From assembly GCA_029204225.1 (NCBI GenBank), contig CM055107.1, positions 25,691,391-25,755,390 on the forward strand: a stretch of DNA of 64,000 bases. Reading direction: 5' to 3'. Under the pieces are notes generated by a model. That model was given only the letters and a program-made list of their open reading frames with translations. It had not been told where the DNA came from and did not search any database. Below are positions 1 to 11,100 of this stretch, one piece after another; position 1 is the first letter of the stretch, and every line of letters starts with the position of its first letter. The DNA comes from Diphasiastrum complanatum (Eukaryota; Streptophyta; Lycopodiopsida; Lycopodiales; Lycopodiaceae). The position numbers were made by a program, and so were the translations under genes.

Positions 1-864
1 TGAAGCAGAAGGACGGGGTCGGGAGAAGCGAGAAGGAAGGGTGTCAGAGTACTTATGCTGTAAAGTACTGGCAAGAGACATCGCTTCAACAAGTGTGGTA
101 GGACGGAAGGAAGAAACATCATAACGTAAAGCACCATGAAGCCCAGCAATGTAACGAGAAATAAGCTCAGTGGGCTGTAGATCTGTGAAAAGATAAGAAA
201 GCTCCATAAACTGATCTGTATAAGAAGCAAGATCACTGGTCTGAGTGAGACTACGGAATGTATCACGTTGGCGGTCAAGCCACTGAGGATCAATCATAGC
301 ATGGCGGAGGTCACGGCGAAAAGTATGCCATACATGGAGCCCTTCCCGATCAGGATCAACTCTATAAACTCGTCACCACGTGGCGGCACGTCCATCTAAA
401 TATAAAGCAGCCAACTGGATCTTCTGAGGATCAGTCTCGGGGTAAATCTGAAAATATGTGTCAAGCTTAGCAAACCAATTCTCTAATAAGTTCCTGTCGG
501 AGGAACCGGAATAGGTAGCAAGCTGTACCCTATCACGAAAGTCTCGAGCAAAGTGTGGCTCAGGAAGGGGGGGACGAGGAAAGAAACCAGGAGGTGGGTT
601 AGATGGAATGAACGGTCCACCACCAGGCTGACTAGCAGAAGAAGATGGAAATCCAAATGGAGGGGGAGTCCCAAATGTAGGAAAAACAGGAGCTTTACCA
701 GGACCATGAGGCTGTAAAGAATCAATCTGTGACTACATAGTAGCAAATCTGGTCATAACTGAATCGAAGCGAAGAACGAGGCCAGAAAGGGTCTCATCCA
801 TGCGACGAAACTGATCGGATAAGGTTTCCTGAGTAGTCTCACTCGGGGTAGGTGAATGTGCCAT
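1..864 (-). pseudogene. Element A gag, N-terminal part, broken
   Basis: The start ATG (864-862) opens [20 protein letters not shown], nearly identical to the gag start of element B at 15801. It encodes the retrotransposon capsid precursor, which packages element RNA. The frame is stopped at 735-733 by TAG where B has CAG, and at 375-373 by TGA inside the conserved ATW-RVYR segment, a stop shared with B. Conversely, positions where B carries TAG (15951, 16215) are CAG here. Without these stops the frame is open to the window edge. Not functional as it stands. Confidence 0.8.
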
Positions 865-1458
865 AATGATAGTGGAAGGAATAGACGAAAACTTGAGGGA
901 GCGGACTCTTGTCGTCACCCCAAATTAGCCTATTACAACCAATATTATCACAACTGAAAAAAAAACAAACAGCAATGAACAATGGAGAAGCTGTAAAAAT
1001 GCTGGACAGCCAGGGATACAATGTGAATTTGAAAGAGTAAACGGAGTCAGAATTCTTGAAAATGTGGTGGAGAATGAGCGCGCGACAGCCTTTTGATAAG
1101 CTGTAAAAGATGGCTGGAATTGGAGGAAAAAAAAGGCAAAAGTGACAAGAGTGCTGAGGCAGCGATTTACAGGTTGAAGAATTTTAGCTGTTTGGAATAG
1201 CAAATGATGTCGGAATTGGGTAGTTTTTGGATGAGGATGGGCGCTGGACAGTCAGGGAACTAATTGTGGAAGATGGTTGCGAACTGGAAAAATATCAGAC
1301 GAAAGGGATAGGTCGGAAGGCAGGGACAGCGATGGAGAGGAAGAGGAGGAGCGCTGCAGCGATGGAACAGGGCTGTCAAAACGGTAATGGAGCTGTAAAA
1401 ACAGCGATGGAGGAGCAAGGCAAGGCAGCAAAGAAAAAATTCTAGATTGTGCTCAGAA

Positions 1459-1467
1459 CTGATACCA
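1459..1467 (-). other. Primer-binding site of element A (initiator-Met tRNA type)
   Basis: On the minus strand this reads TGGTATCAG, the start of the plant tRNA-iMet PBS TGGTATCAGAGC. The bases after it have diverged (TTCTGAGC). It lies within 2 bp of the LTR end. Confidence 0.75.
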
Positions 1468-1880
1468 AGTTACGAATAGAGCCACAACTGATCTAGAATT
1501 AAGCTATGAAAGCATCACATAAGCAAGACTTAACCCTAGAAAGCAGGAAAGAGAGAGATTAAGGAGGCTAAAGAGAGAGATCAATATCATCAGCTGAATG
1601 ACAAATGACACAGTTTCCCTACTTATAGCCAAGAGGAAGCCCTAAAAGAAAGCTTCTAGTGGCTAGGGCCCAACTAGGAGGGATAATAGTGCGCCCTCCA
1701 AGAAGGCCCCCACTCTCCAATAATATGTCCAAATGGCCTAATAATGAATAATAAGGCCAAAGGCCAACCATATAGTCTGAATGTCACTTATGAATAAAAA
1801 AGGGCCCAAGGCCTGCTTATGCATAAAGTAAAGTAACTGTAAATGTAAATGGATGCGGCGAATGTAATGAGCCGAGTCCA
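1468..1880 (-). repeat. 5' LTR of element A
   Basis: About 413 bp, aligning with the 438-bp 5' LTR of element B. It starts with TGGACTCGGCTCAT (reverse complement of 1867-1880) and ends just before the PBS. The outer boundary is uncertain by about 5 bp, because copies A and B also share AGTTA just outside it. Confidence 0.75.
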
Positions 1881-2179
1881 TAACTCATATAAATAGGCCT
1901 TCCAAGGGCCTAGACTCTTCCAAACCCTAAGTTCTAGAACCTTCCAAGACCCACTACTAATTATAGGGCACCCCCAAAAGTCAAGATAGGGTCCCTTAAC
2001 ATAATTAGACTTTACTTGGACCCACAAATTACTATTGGACCAAAATTAGGTCCAACTCAACTAAAACTGACTTAACATGGTCTAAATAATACACCTAACC
2101 CATGGTTGCACAAGTCTCAACCTTTTGGGTCAAAGTAACCTATGGGAAACTAACATTATCATTTATTACTTCTAACACC
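1881..2179. other. Intron 5 spacer without a recognisable gene
   Basis: Unique-looking sequence between element A and the LINE remnant. It contains repeated GGACCCAA/GGTCC-type motifs like those at 53.3-53.5 kb, so it may be old LTR debris. Nothing firm can be named. Confidence 0.3.
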
Positions 2180-3936
2180 ACCTTCTCCTTGTTCACCCCT
2201 GACATGGTCTCTCTTGCCATTGAGAAAATAAAGACCCACCATGCATGAGATATTGAGGACTTAGACGCAAAACTCCTAATTCATGCCACCGATATACTTG
2301 TGCCCATTTTAGCCTCACTCCTTAATCATGTTGTCATTTCTACCTTTCCTCCATCATGGTGCACCAATATCATTATCCCCATCCACAAGAGTGGTGACCC
2401 CATGAAGCCTAATAACTATCGCACCATTATAATTGGACACCGAGGTGGTATCCTCTTAGACTTATTTGGGGACATCCTTCATTGGACTTGCCTTCAGTAT
2501 GAGACATGTCACCACAGCTAGACTGCGGAAAGGTCATGCTTCGCTAGTTATTCTGTTTCAGGAACTACATTCGGGATGGCCTGAGTAAGTGTAAGTTGTT
2601 CGACACTATCGTTTCACCTACCATAGTTGTGTCGAACCGCCGGTTTGAATTGGCCCGGTTCGAACCATTTTTTAGTTTGAACCAGAAAAAAAAAACGATT
2701 CAAATCATTTTTTTGGCATTTTCCAAAGGACTATTTGGCATCATGCCAAAAAAAACGGTTCGAACCGTTTTTTTGGCATTTTCCAAAGGACTATCTTTCT
2801 AGTCATGTATGGATGTACCTACTAGCTAATGTCACTGATGATATCAAATAGATCATAGCTAAAACTGCAACAGATGGATCAAGAACCCTAAATCACAGGT
2901 GACATGTATTATTAGGTAACAAGACTCAAGAGTTGGAAGTTAGAATTTCCGCGCCAATTTTTGAATTTCACTATCGATTAATCACAAATTTGGAATTATA
3001 ATCTACATGTTACCCATTAACACTAAGAAAGCACTTGTTTTTGATATAATCAAAGGGTAGAAATTAAGGGAGGGAGGGGGAGAAAACCCTAAATCGATTC
3101 GCCGGTTCAAACCTGGAGAAGCAGATTCCTTCCCGATTCAAACACGGTTCAAAAAGGCGATTCGAAAGGTACCATAAAACATTGTCACCTACTGCTATGT
3201 ATGTAGCAAAGGCTTGGTGCACAAGGATTCTTGAATCAGAGTGGACTAGTATTTCGTGTTTAGAGATCAGTATGCTTGCACGTATGATCCGAGCTAAGCC
3301 ATCCATTCCTCATTATCCTTGCTGAGTTTGCTATCAGACCACTTCGGGTAGATGTTATTTTCAAGTTGATCATATATCTCTAGAGAGTGATCAGTCTTTT
3401 GGTTTCAAATTATCCACACATAGCTTTACTCTCTTCTCAGCAGCTTCATCACCAAGGTCATCAAGTATCATGGTACTCTTAGGCTTCTCGTCTCCTACAT
3501 ACATATGGCATTGATATTTCGAATCTACCAGAGGGCTCCCATTTTTACATCAAGAGGGTTCTTTATCGTGCACATTCTCAAGTGACATGGCAAGGTCATC
3601 TTGGTGTCAAACCGGACTTCTACCGTTCTAGTTTCCTAGAGCTGGACAATTCCAGGGTCCCAGTTTTACCTCTTTACTTGGATACTGGACTCTCACATTG
3701 CCTCAGATTTACATTGGGACAGTTCTGAGTTTCCTCACACCAATTATATTTGGAAACCGGGTATTTCTAGGGCATTCCCCATATTAGTAGACTTTGCCAA
3801 TTGTGTACATTGGGAGAGGTGGAGTCAGAGGAGCATTTCTTATTCAGATGCCTTGTTTATTATGAGATCAGGGGACGTTATCATTGTCTCCAGATACCCC
3901 TTCTCGCAGTCTTCACCAGGATCAACTGCAGCATAT

Positions 3937-4080
3937 TGTTAGAAATCCATAAATCATAATATGGATGGACAGACTAGGATTCGAACCCAAGACCTCCCTC
4001 ATACCCGATGGGATGCTCTACCACTGAGCTATCCGCCCTGTTTGATAGTTCTCTCTAGAGTGTGGATTGATATTCCAACA
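3937..4080 (-). repeat. 3' LTR of the TRIM
   Basis: 144 bp, TG...CA. About 5 differences from 4197-4340, so the insertion is fairly young relative to the LINE it interrupts. Confidence 0.93.
3967..4038 (-). other. tRNA-like sequence inside TRIM 3' LTR
   Basis: 72 nt. The acceptor arms GGGCGGA and TCTGTCC pair (two G-U pairs). The D arm reads GCTC-AGTGGTA-GAGC and the T arm TTGGG-TTCGAAT-CCTAG. The A box TAGCTCAGTGG (4031-4021) and B box GGTTCGAATCC (3987-3977) fit the pol III consensus. The anticodon stem has a mismatch and position 33 is C instead of U, so it is a tRNA relic rather than a working tRNA gene. No run of four T follows it. Confidence 0.8.
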
Positions 4081-4183
4081 CCCCCCCTCAAGCCACACTT
4101 GGTTGGGGTCCTAGCTATCACCTGCCCCACAACTTGGGCCACCTAACCATGGCTTTGACACCATGAATTGTTAGGTCTAACTT

Positions 4184-4196
4184 GGCTCTAATACCA
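4184..4196 (-). other. TRIM primer-binding site
   Basis: Minus-strand TGGTATTAGAGCC, complementary to the 3' end of tRNA-iMet with one change; adjacent to the LTR end with no spacer. Confidence 0.9.
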
Positions 4197-4340
4197 TGTT
4201 AGAAATCCATAAATCATAATATGGATGGACAGACTAGGATTCGAACCCAGTACCTCCCTCATACCGGATGGGATGCTCTACCACTAAGCTATCCGCCTTG
4301 TTTGATAGTTCTCTCTAGAGTGTGGATTGATATTCCAACA
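4197..4340 (-). repeat. 5' LTR of the TRIM
   Basis: 144 bp, TG...CA, directly abutting the PBS on its left (minus-strand order LTR then PBS). Confidence 0.93.
4227..4298 (-). other. tRNA-like sequence inside TRIM 5' LTR
   Basis: Second copy of the 72-nt tRNA-like unit, with A box TAGCTTAGTGG (4291-4281) and the same B box (4247-4237). The anticodon loop and the first acceptor base differ from the other copy, so the anticodon is not conserved while both pol III boxes are. Confidence 0.8.
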
Positions 4341-4707
4341 CATATTGCTTCCAGACCACACTTTATGGCTATCAAGAGAACTTCGTAGATCCAGAGCCAC
4401 TAAGAGGAGGCCCACAGTTTCCTCTTTAGTAGCTGCATCATCATCTATCCTTGCTTTTTTCAGCAGGCTCCTGTGACATGATCGATCATGGAGTTTGGAT
4501 TGATTGTTGTTGTACAGCTTTTACCCCATTGTATCGTCTCTCAACATGAGAGTAGAGCAGAGATCTGTCTAGTTTTAATAGGTTAATCATTTTTTATTTA
4601 GTAATTGTTCTGTTTCTGGAGACATTTATATGCTCCTTTGAGTATTTATCATACTTGAGATGTACTTACTTAGTCTTATATGCCTTTTGGCATCAAAGAC
4701 ATTAATA

Positions 4708-4710
<3 letters not shown>

Positions 4711-4779
<69 letters not shown>
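4711..4779. repeat. (CT)n microsatellite, about 34 units
   Basis: Pure CT run directly at the 3' end of the LINE remnant (after AATAAAG). Confidence 0.97.
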
Positions 4780-4781
<2 letters not shown>

Positions 4782-4920
4782 CCCTTCTCACAAAAATGGA
4801 ATTCTCTTTATATTTGGTGCATCTAAAAGATCCAAAACTAACTTCGAATAAATTTCAAAGTATGCACTGAAATTCAAACATAGAAAGTTTAAAAATTACA
4901 AAGGTCAGAAGAGGACTAAC

Positions 4921-5138
4921 CTAGGTGCAAGAGAAGGCTTCATGAAATAGTAGTAACTTGACAAAGTTTGGTGCATAACATAATTCCCAGTATACTTTGA
5001 AGATCTTGATAGGTATACAACTGCAACCATAAGAGGAAGCAAAATACCAAAACCAACCAGCCCCAGCAAGAGAATGCCTGCTGCTGCTCCATGCATGTCG
5101 AGCAGAAACAACGGCAATGCTATTCCCATTTGCATTCC
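4921..5138 (-). CDS. ERdj2-like exon 5 (TM3 and start of Sec63 region)
   Basis: 218 nt, acceptor TTCAG|GGA after a T-rich tract, donor CCTAG|GTTAGT. Translates [20 protein letters not shown], a hydrophobic TM3, then [20 protein letters not shown] and [11 protein letters not shown]. No following exon is found between 4920 and 1. Confidence 0.93.
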
Positions 5139-8100
5139 CTGAAAAAATTATACGAATTATAATACAACCCACTATAACAGAACAAGTAACTAGAAGTCAA
5201 GAAAGCCGCACTGCATATATCTAAGCATTACTTCACCAAATCCATGCCAAACCTGTCTCCCATCAGGATGACCCCATTTAGCAAAATTTTCTCGAGCCAC
5301 GGGATCTGTTAAAGCCTGATAAGCCTTGGAGATATAATCCACAAAATACTTGTTCGCCTCTACAAAAGCCAGGAAAATGATGCACGCCCATTGATAAATC
5401 AGAAGTACAGAAACAATGCAATCATTATTATTAATCGAAGTATTTACAAACCCAACTGCACATCACATGCACCTATAGCCTCCACAAAACAAAAGCACCT
5501 ACAGTACTGACCTGGATCGGGATTCTTGTCAGGATGGTAAAGAATTGACAACTTTCGATATGCCTTCTTAATCTCAGTCTCTGATGCACTGGCATCTAAA
5601 CCAAGGATTGAAAAAGGCTCAAAAGGTTGGATCTGTTTGCAACAACATTATTGTGAAGAAGATTAGCAAGCACTATGCAGAAGCAGCTCTTACATGTCAT
5701 ATTCATTGAAGCAACAGACAAGTAACAAAGATCATTCTTAACCAACAATCTGCTGAGAGAAAATTTTGAATGAAACTCTAACTTCTTCATCCAATTTCAC
5801 TAATTCAAGGATCTCTTTGCAAGAACCTTCAGAAGATGTTTCTTGGGATGATTTGAGCCTAGAACTTAGCCCGAACTGCTAAGAACGTTTAGCGCCACCT
5901 TCTTATACATGAAAATTGCAACAGCATTATATATCATGTTTAACAATATAGCAAGGAATACAAAGAAAGCAATCTCAAGTGTATTTTATAGGCTCTAATC
6001 AGCAGAGACCAACAAGAGAGGAGAGAAAGAAGCATTAAGAGGAATTTGTTTACTCCAGCTTGAGAAAGAAAGAGAGGGAAGATGAAGATTTATTAAATAA
6101 CTTTGGTACCAAACAACTACCTAAGGCCAAAAGCAACATGTCAAAATTTGACTTCTAAATAAGGAAGACATTATATAGTATGAGTAAGCCCAAACTTCTG
6201 AACTGGGAATATGTACATAACATGTCCAACTATAGGACCCTAATGTGGTTATATTCTCATTCATGGTCAACACAAAAGTAGGACATCAGATATGTTAGAA
6301 AAACTGTTCACAATATGTGTATTGGAGAATAAGCCAGTGAAGAAACATAAATTACATATGGTAAAATTTGAGCCAAAAGACCAATATAAGGACAATTCGC
6401 CACAAAATGGGGTCCTTATGCATAAAAATTTTGAAAGTGGTGCTATTTGGATTGTATAGCAATAAGTGAATGATGCAGCACTCTTAGCACTATAGGATAT
6501 GAACATACTTGGCTCGCCACAAAAGTAGAAAAATGAATCTCTTTAATCTCCTTCCAAACTAGACATTTGAAAAATAAGTACAGGTCACTCTCCACCTGGA
6601 TTTTCTCCCCGGTTTTGCTCCTGCTTCCCGAGCTCCTTATGGCATGACTAAAGCTAAGATCCACATCCAAATTACTAACTTATTACATTGAGCAGTTGGT
6701 GCTTTTGTTCTCCTGGTTGATAGAAAGACTGTTCTAAACATATTTGTATAGATCTTAGAAGCCCGTTCCGAGCCAAAAGGGTCAGAACATATGACAGCTC
6801 GTGAGAGGGCGACGTAGGTTAAAGTTAAGACTGAATGGTGGGAGTTTTATGATGTATGTTCTGTACAGTACGTTCCTGGACGTACTGGGTTGGAACGAGT
6901 TAGTTTATAGATTTAAAAAAAAACGATTTAAGACCCTGCTAGCCTGCGAGTTCACCATTTCACAGATAGCGAGCAGGGAAAGTGCGCGCACTGCCTAGTT
7001 GGAATGAATTGCGCCATTTGGTTAGTTAGTTAACTATAACCCAAATAGCATCCTTTTGCTTCCCCGTCCGAGAAAGTCCAACCACAAAATACATCCATTT
7101 CCTTTCCGGAATTTCCAATGGAAGTAACAAACCAGCTGCCTAAAGTGTTTCAGTTTTATTTACTTGGCATAGTCCGCATTTGTGAACGTATGCCTCCACT
7201 TGACCTTTTAGGTTTGGCCAATAAAAATTCCTTTTTAATAGATCAAGTGTTCTTTGTGAGCCAGGGTGTCCTACACATGGGCTGTCATGACATTCATCCA
7301 AGATTTGGGCCCTAATATCATCATTTTCTGGGGCACACACTTTCTCATTTCAGAAAAGTAGCCCATTCCTTATGGAGTAGTCCCTAAATATCTTGTCCCG
7401 AGGAGAAATCTTGGAATCCTACATTCCAAGCTCACCATTAGATCTAGAAGTAACCGTCAGGACGTCTAGCCAAATATGACCAAAGTACCTATCGATCTTA
7501 CACAAATCTCTTAAGGACAGATAAAACTCAAATTGGATCTCAAAAAAGCTTAACTGATTAGCTTCTCCAATCCATCGTAAGGCATCCACGACATTATTAG
7601 ATGTAAAGATGTACGCCTTCTGGTACTTAATTTCATACCGAAATTCTTGGAGCATTTTTGACCATCTAGCTTTACGACCCCTAAGGTCAACCGCATCATT
7701 AATATACTTTAATGCTTGGTGGTTAGTAACTATGGTAAATTTGGATCCATACAAGTAATGTCTCTAGATTTTTAAAGCATGAATTATTGCAAAAAATTCC
7801 TTATCATAGGTGGAATACCGCCTTTGAGCAAGATCCAACTTTTTGCTTTCAAAAGCAACCGGTCTACCATCCTAATATAGGACCACACCTGTGGCATAGT
7901 CGCACGTCCGTTTCAAGCACGTACGGCTTGTAAGGATCGACTATGTGTAGAATAGGAGCTGTAGACACACAGTATTTGAGGTTCTCAAAACTCTGATTGA
8001 TCTCTTCAATCCAAGTGACTGGAGGACTAAACTTGCCGTGTCGGCTAGTTCTTTTCGCCCCTTTACATTCATCATGGGTAATGCAATTACTGCATAACCC

Positions 8101-11100
8101 ATGATGAAGCTATGAAAAAATCCTATAAAGCCCAAGAAGGACTTAACCTCATGGATAGTTAGGAGTATAAGCCATTCACGAACCTTTTGGACTTTATTAG
8201 GGTCAATTTCTGACCCGTGGTCCGAAATAACGTGACCAAGGTAAACTAACTTTTTCTGAAAGAACACACATTTGGATTCTTTGACAAAGAGCTTCTCCTC
8301 TCTAAGAAACTTGAAGATAGTCCTGAAATGCTCTTCATGCTCCTCCAATGTCTTGCTATAGATGAGAATAGATAAACAACAACAAACTTTCCTAGATATG
8401 GACGAAAAAGGTTGTTCATCATCTGCTCAAAAGTGGAGGAGCATTCGTCAAACCAAATGGTAAGATTAGAAACTCATAATGGCCATACGTAGTCCTAAAT
8501 CCAGTTTTTCCAAATCCTCAATTTTATTTCGAATTTGATGATACTCTAATCTCAAATCAATTTTGGTGCAGTACCTTGCAACATGTAATCGATCAATCAG
8601 CTCATCCATTCGAGGTAGGGGATAATGGTTTTTTATAGTTATCTATTGAACTTCTTGTAGTCTACAAACAGACAAGTCCCTCCGTCCTTTTTATCAACTA
8701 AAAGAACTGGCGCCACTTACATGGCCCATCTTCAAATCATTTTGCGGTAGTACTCATCCTATAAGGAAATAAGGATTCAGGTGAGCTACCAGGAAGGAGT
8801 TTGATACCATAGTTGACTCCCCTAGAGGGGGAAGACCCTCAAGAAGCTGCTCTAGAAAAACGTCGCTAAACTCTTGTCTGTCTTCTAAAGGTTTCGCCTT
8901 CCAGCGAATTTTCTTCTTTTAGATTATTAGAAATTAGTGCAAATTGCATGTTATAAATTTGTAAACTGCATTCTTCATGATAAGTAAAATCCTTTAACCA
9001 ACATAAATATGTTTTGCAATCCACAATGTTCATGCATTGAACTGTTTCTAAAGCACAAAGCACATAAGGAGAAGAAATATCCACATTTCCATTCAATTCA
9101 CTGAGTGAGCTATTATGCAAGAACGACAAACTGTGGGCTCCATAGTTTTTCTTTAACGACTCATTCCTCTCATAGAATCACTCCTTACCAAGTATTACAT
9201 CTACTTTATATAGATTCATAATATGAAAGTCTAAATTATCCTTATAGGCTGGAATTTGAATCGGCAGATGAGGGACAATCCGATCCCATACTTGGCTTTC
9301 AGCTCCCATAGCCAACTTTACAACATATCGGTGGTCACTTGGCTTCGTTTCCACCTTTAGCCTTTGCAATAAATTAGAGTTAAAAAAATTGTGTATAGAA
9401 CCGCCATCATTGCCTTCTACGGATCAATCAAACCTGCACACAAAATACGATGGCTCTGATACCAAATGTTACTACTCTGCAACCACATACTGATAGGTGT
9501 CTGCTACCCACAAGGAACCGATCGTCACACGATCCACCCCGCTGTAGGATCCAATCCAGATCCACCCTCCGTGCCCTGACCTATGAACTATAACAACCAA
9601 GATCTGACCTCCAACCCTAACAGCGTCCCATACCATTGCTAGAGCCATCAACCATCTCCTACCCCTAGCTAGTTCACATCCTGGTTGTGCACATCCACCT
9701 TCTCCTAGGTAGATAGATGAATGGTTAATGAGATCTCCCTTGTATACCTCCAAGGTAGGAGTCTCCAAGCCAAGCGCACATCCTAGATCACAACAAGTGG
9801 CGACCATGAAAGTCCACGTGTCATTGGTCAAGTCAACAAGCCCAATTGACGCCCGGGTTTCAAGTTGGGGTGGGGTTTGGGACCCAAGGGGTTGAGTCCC
9901 TAATAGCAGGAGAGGGAGAGGGAGAGGGGGGGAGAGATAGGAGCAAGGGCAGGGGCAAAGGTTGGGCAGCAGGCAGGGGCAACAGAGGCAGGGACTCACC
10001 TGGACCAAGTGTCCTAGTGAGCATATGACACGGGTCACGTTGACTAGTCAACTCTCCTACTTTTTAGGAGGTCAGTCCAGCCACTCCTAATTAATGACCC
10101 AGTACCCCATGCCAAAGCTAAGCACGACTCTCTAAGGTCCAATGCCAACTAATTACAATTTACTTACAAAAGTCACCACAAGCCAGTGACTTAGCCATTT
10201 CAGTAATTACAATAATTACAAAACGTACATGTGTCTCTGAAAACTGTAGATAATCGGGACAGGGAGTAAAAGCTCTAACATCCCTTCCCACTCAGAAAAA
10301 GACATCGTCGGCGATGACCAAACTAGGGTACTGTGCACGCAAACCGTGCGCGGTCTCCCAAGTAGCATCTGCAAGAGGTCTTCCATGCCAAGCAGCTAAA
10401 TATATCAAAGATCAAGCGGTTACACAAACGTTTCTCCCGCCTATCCAATATCCTTGTTGGCTCATGGATCTCCTCTCCATGCTCTTGAATAGAGTCACAA
10501 CTGACTCATCTCCATACACCGGAGTTGTCGAAACAACTGGCCTAATCTAGCCTCCTACAATAACCAGCATCCCAGACTACTGGCGATCCCACTCGGCTCT
10601 CACTAGCACCACGATTGTTTGTCTTAAGTTTTTTCAACTAACTCAAGCATTTCACCCATTGAGTTAGAAATCATTTGTACTAGGCACTTTGAGAAATTCC
10701 CATCGTAACAAGACTAGTAGGCCTAAAACCATATTGGACCACCAAAAGTTACATAGGATCATCTCACAGGTCCAATCCACACCAAAATGACTAGTACCAG
10801 TACTATCATAACACAAATGCAAAATCTCCCTACACAGCCCTTTACTAATATGGATCGGAATTTGAGGTATTCACTGATCATGATACCTTGAGATACTTTT
10901 GTAAGCAGCCAGACCTTAGAGGCCGGCAAGCCAGATGGTCTGAGCTCATGCAGGAATTCCTAATGGAGATTCGGTACAAGAAAGGTGCCGAGAATCGTGT
11001 GGCAGATGCACTATCTCGTGTGGTGTATCAGATGTCATTTGTTGTCATTGAAAATGACTTACTGTCTGAGACAAGAAAGGCTCAGCAGGAAGATCCTCAC

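Larger units (their letters stand above)
1..1880 (-). mobile_element. Element A: 5' half of a non-autonomous Ty3/gypsy-type LTR element
   Basis: An inverted relative of element B (14706-19762). Reading leftwards from 1880 the order is LTR, primer-binding site, a long leader, then gag running off the left window edge. LTR start (TGGACTCGGC), PBS context and gag protein all match element B closely. It sits in intron 5 of the ERdj2-like gene. Whether A also lacks the pol core, as B does, cannot be seen because the element is cut by the window. Confidence 0.85.
3937..4340 (-). mobile_element. TRIM (404-bp miniature LTR retrotransposon) with tRNA-like LTRs
   Basis: Two 144-bp direct repeats (3937-4080 and 4197-4340) start TGTTAGAAAT and end TTCCAACA on the plus strand and differ at about 5 positions. 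The element is flanked by a perfect 5-bp target duplication, CATAT (3932-3936 and 4341-4345), inside the LINE tail. On the minus strand the right repeat is followed immediately by TGGTATTAGAGCC (4196-4184), a tRNA-iMet PBS with one change. The left repeat is preceded by a G-rich polypurine tract (complement of 4081-4090). The internal region is 116 bp and non-coding, so the element must be mobilised in trans. Each LTR contains a cloverleaf-like tRNA relic with consensus A and B boxes. Confidence 0.93.
2180..4710 (+). pseudogene. Degenerate L1-type LINE (RT palm start, C-terminal zinc knuckle, 3' end)
   Basis: Three pieces share one orientation. At about 2180-2445 the translation contains WCTNIIIPIHKSGDPMKPNN followed by YRTI, the plant LINE reverse-transcriptase block around the K-G-D-P..NYRPI motif. 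At about 3680-3900 it reads HCLRFTLGQF, then CQLC (from 3795) and EEHFLFRC, the C-x2-C...H-x4-C knuckle at the end of plant LINE ORF2. From 4346 to 4710 the 3' tail continues and stops where the (CT)n tract begins. A TRIM inserted at 3937 splits the tail. Stops and frameshifts are frequent and the middle (2460-3480) is only weakly recognisable; it includes a duplicated AT/GC palindromic stretch around 2640-2800. Dead copy in intron 5 of the ERdj2-like gene. Confidence 0.75.
6999..10552 (-). mobile_element. Element C: degenerate Ty3/gypsy remains sharing one LTR
   Basis: Minus-strand order is: end of a pol gene (10552-10292), a purine-rich PPT (complement of 10281-10291), one LTR (10280-9467), PBS (9464-9451), then protease, RT, RNase H and the first part of integrase down to about 6999. 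A single LTR therefore joins the 3' end of one body to the 5' end of another. Gag is missing: the protease begins about 80 bp after the PBS. The left end stops inside the integrase core. Confidence 0.82.

Noticed and set aside
3967-4298. Two host tRNA genes on the minus strand
   Set aside because: Both tRNA-like units are at the same place within the two LTRs of one TRIM, the anticodon loops differ and lack U33. They are element parts, not cellular tRNA genes.
9472-10051. GC-rich ORF of 188 residues (minus) over 9472-10038
   Set aside because: Lies wholly inside LTR C and its composition follows a purine-rich low-complexity stretch.
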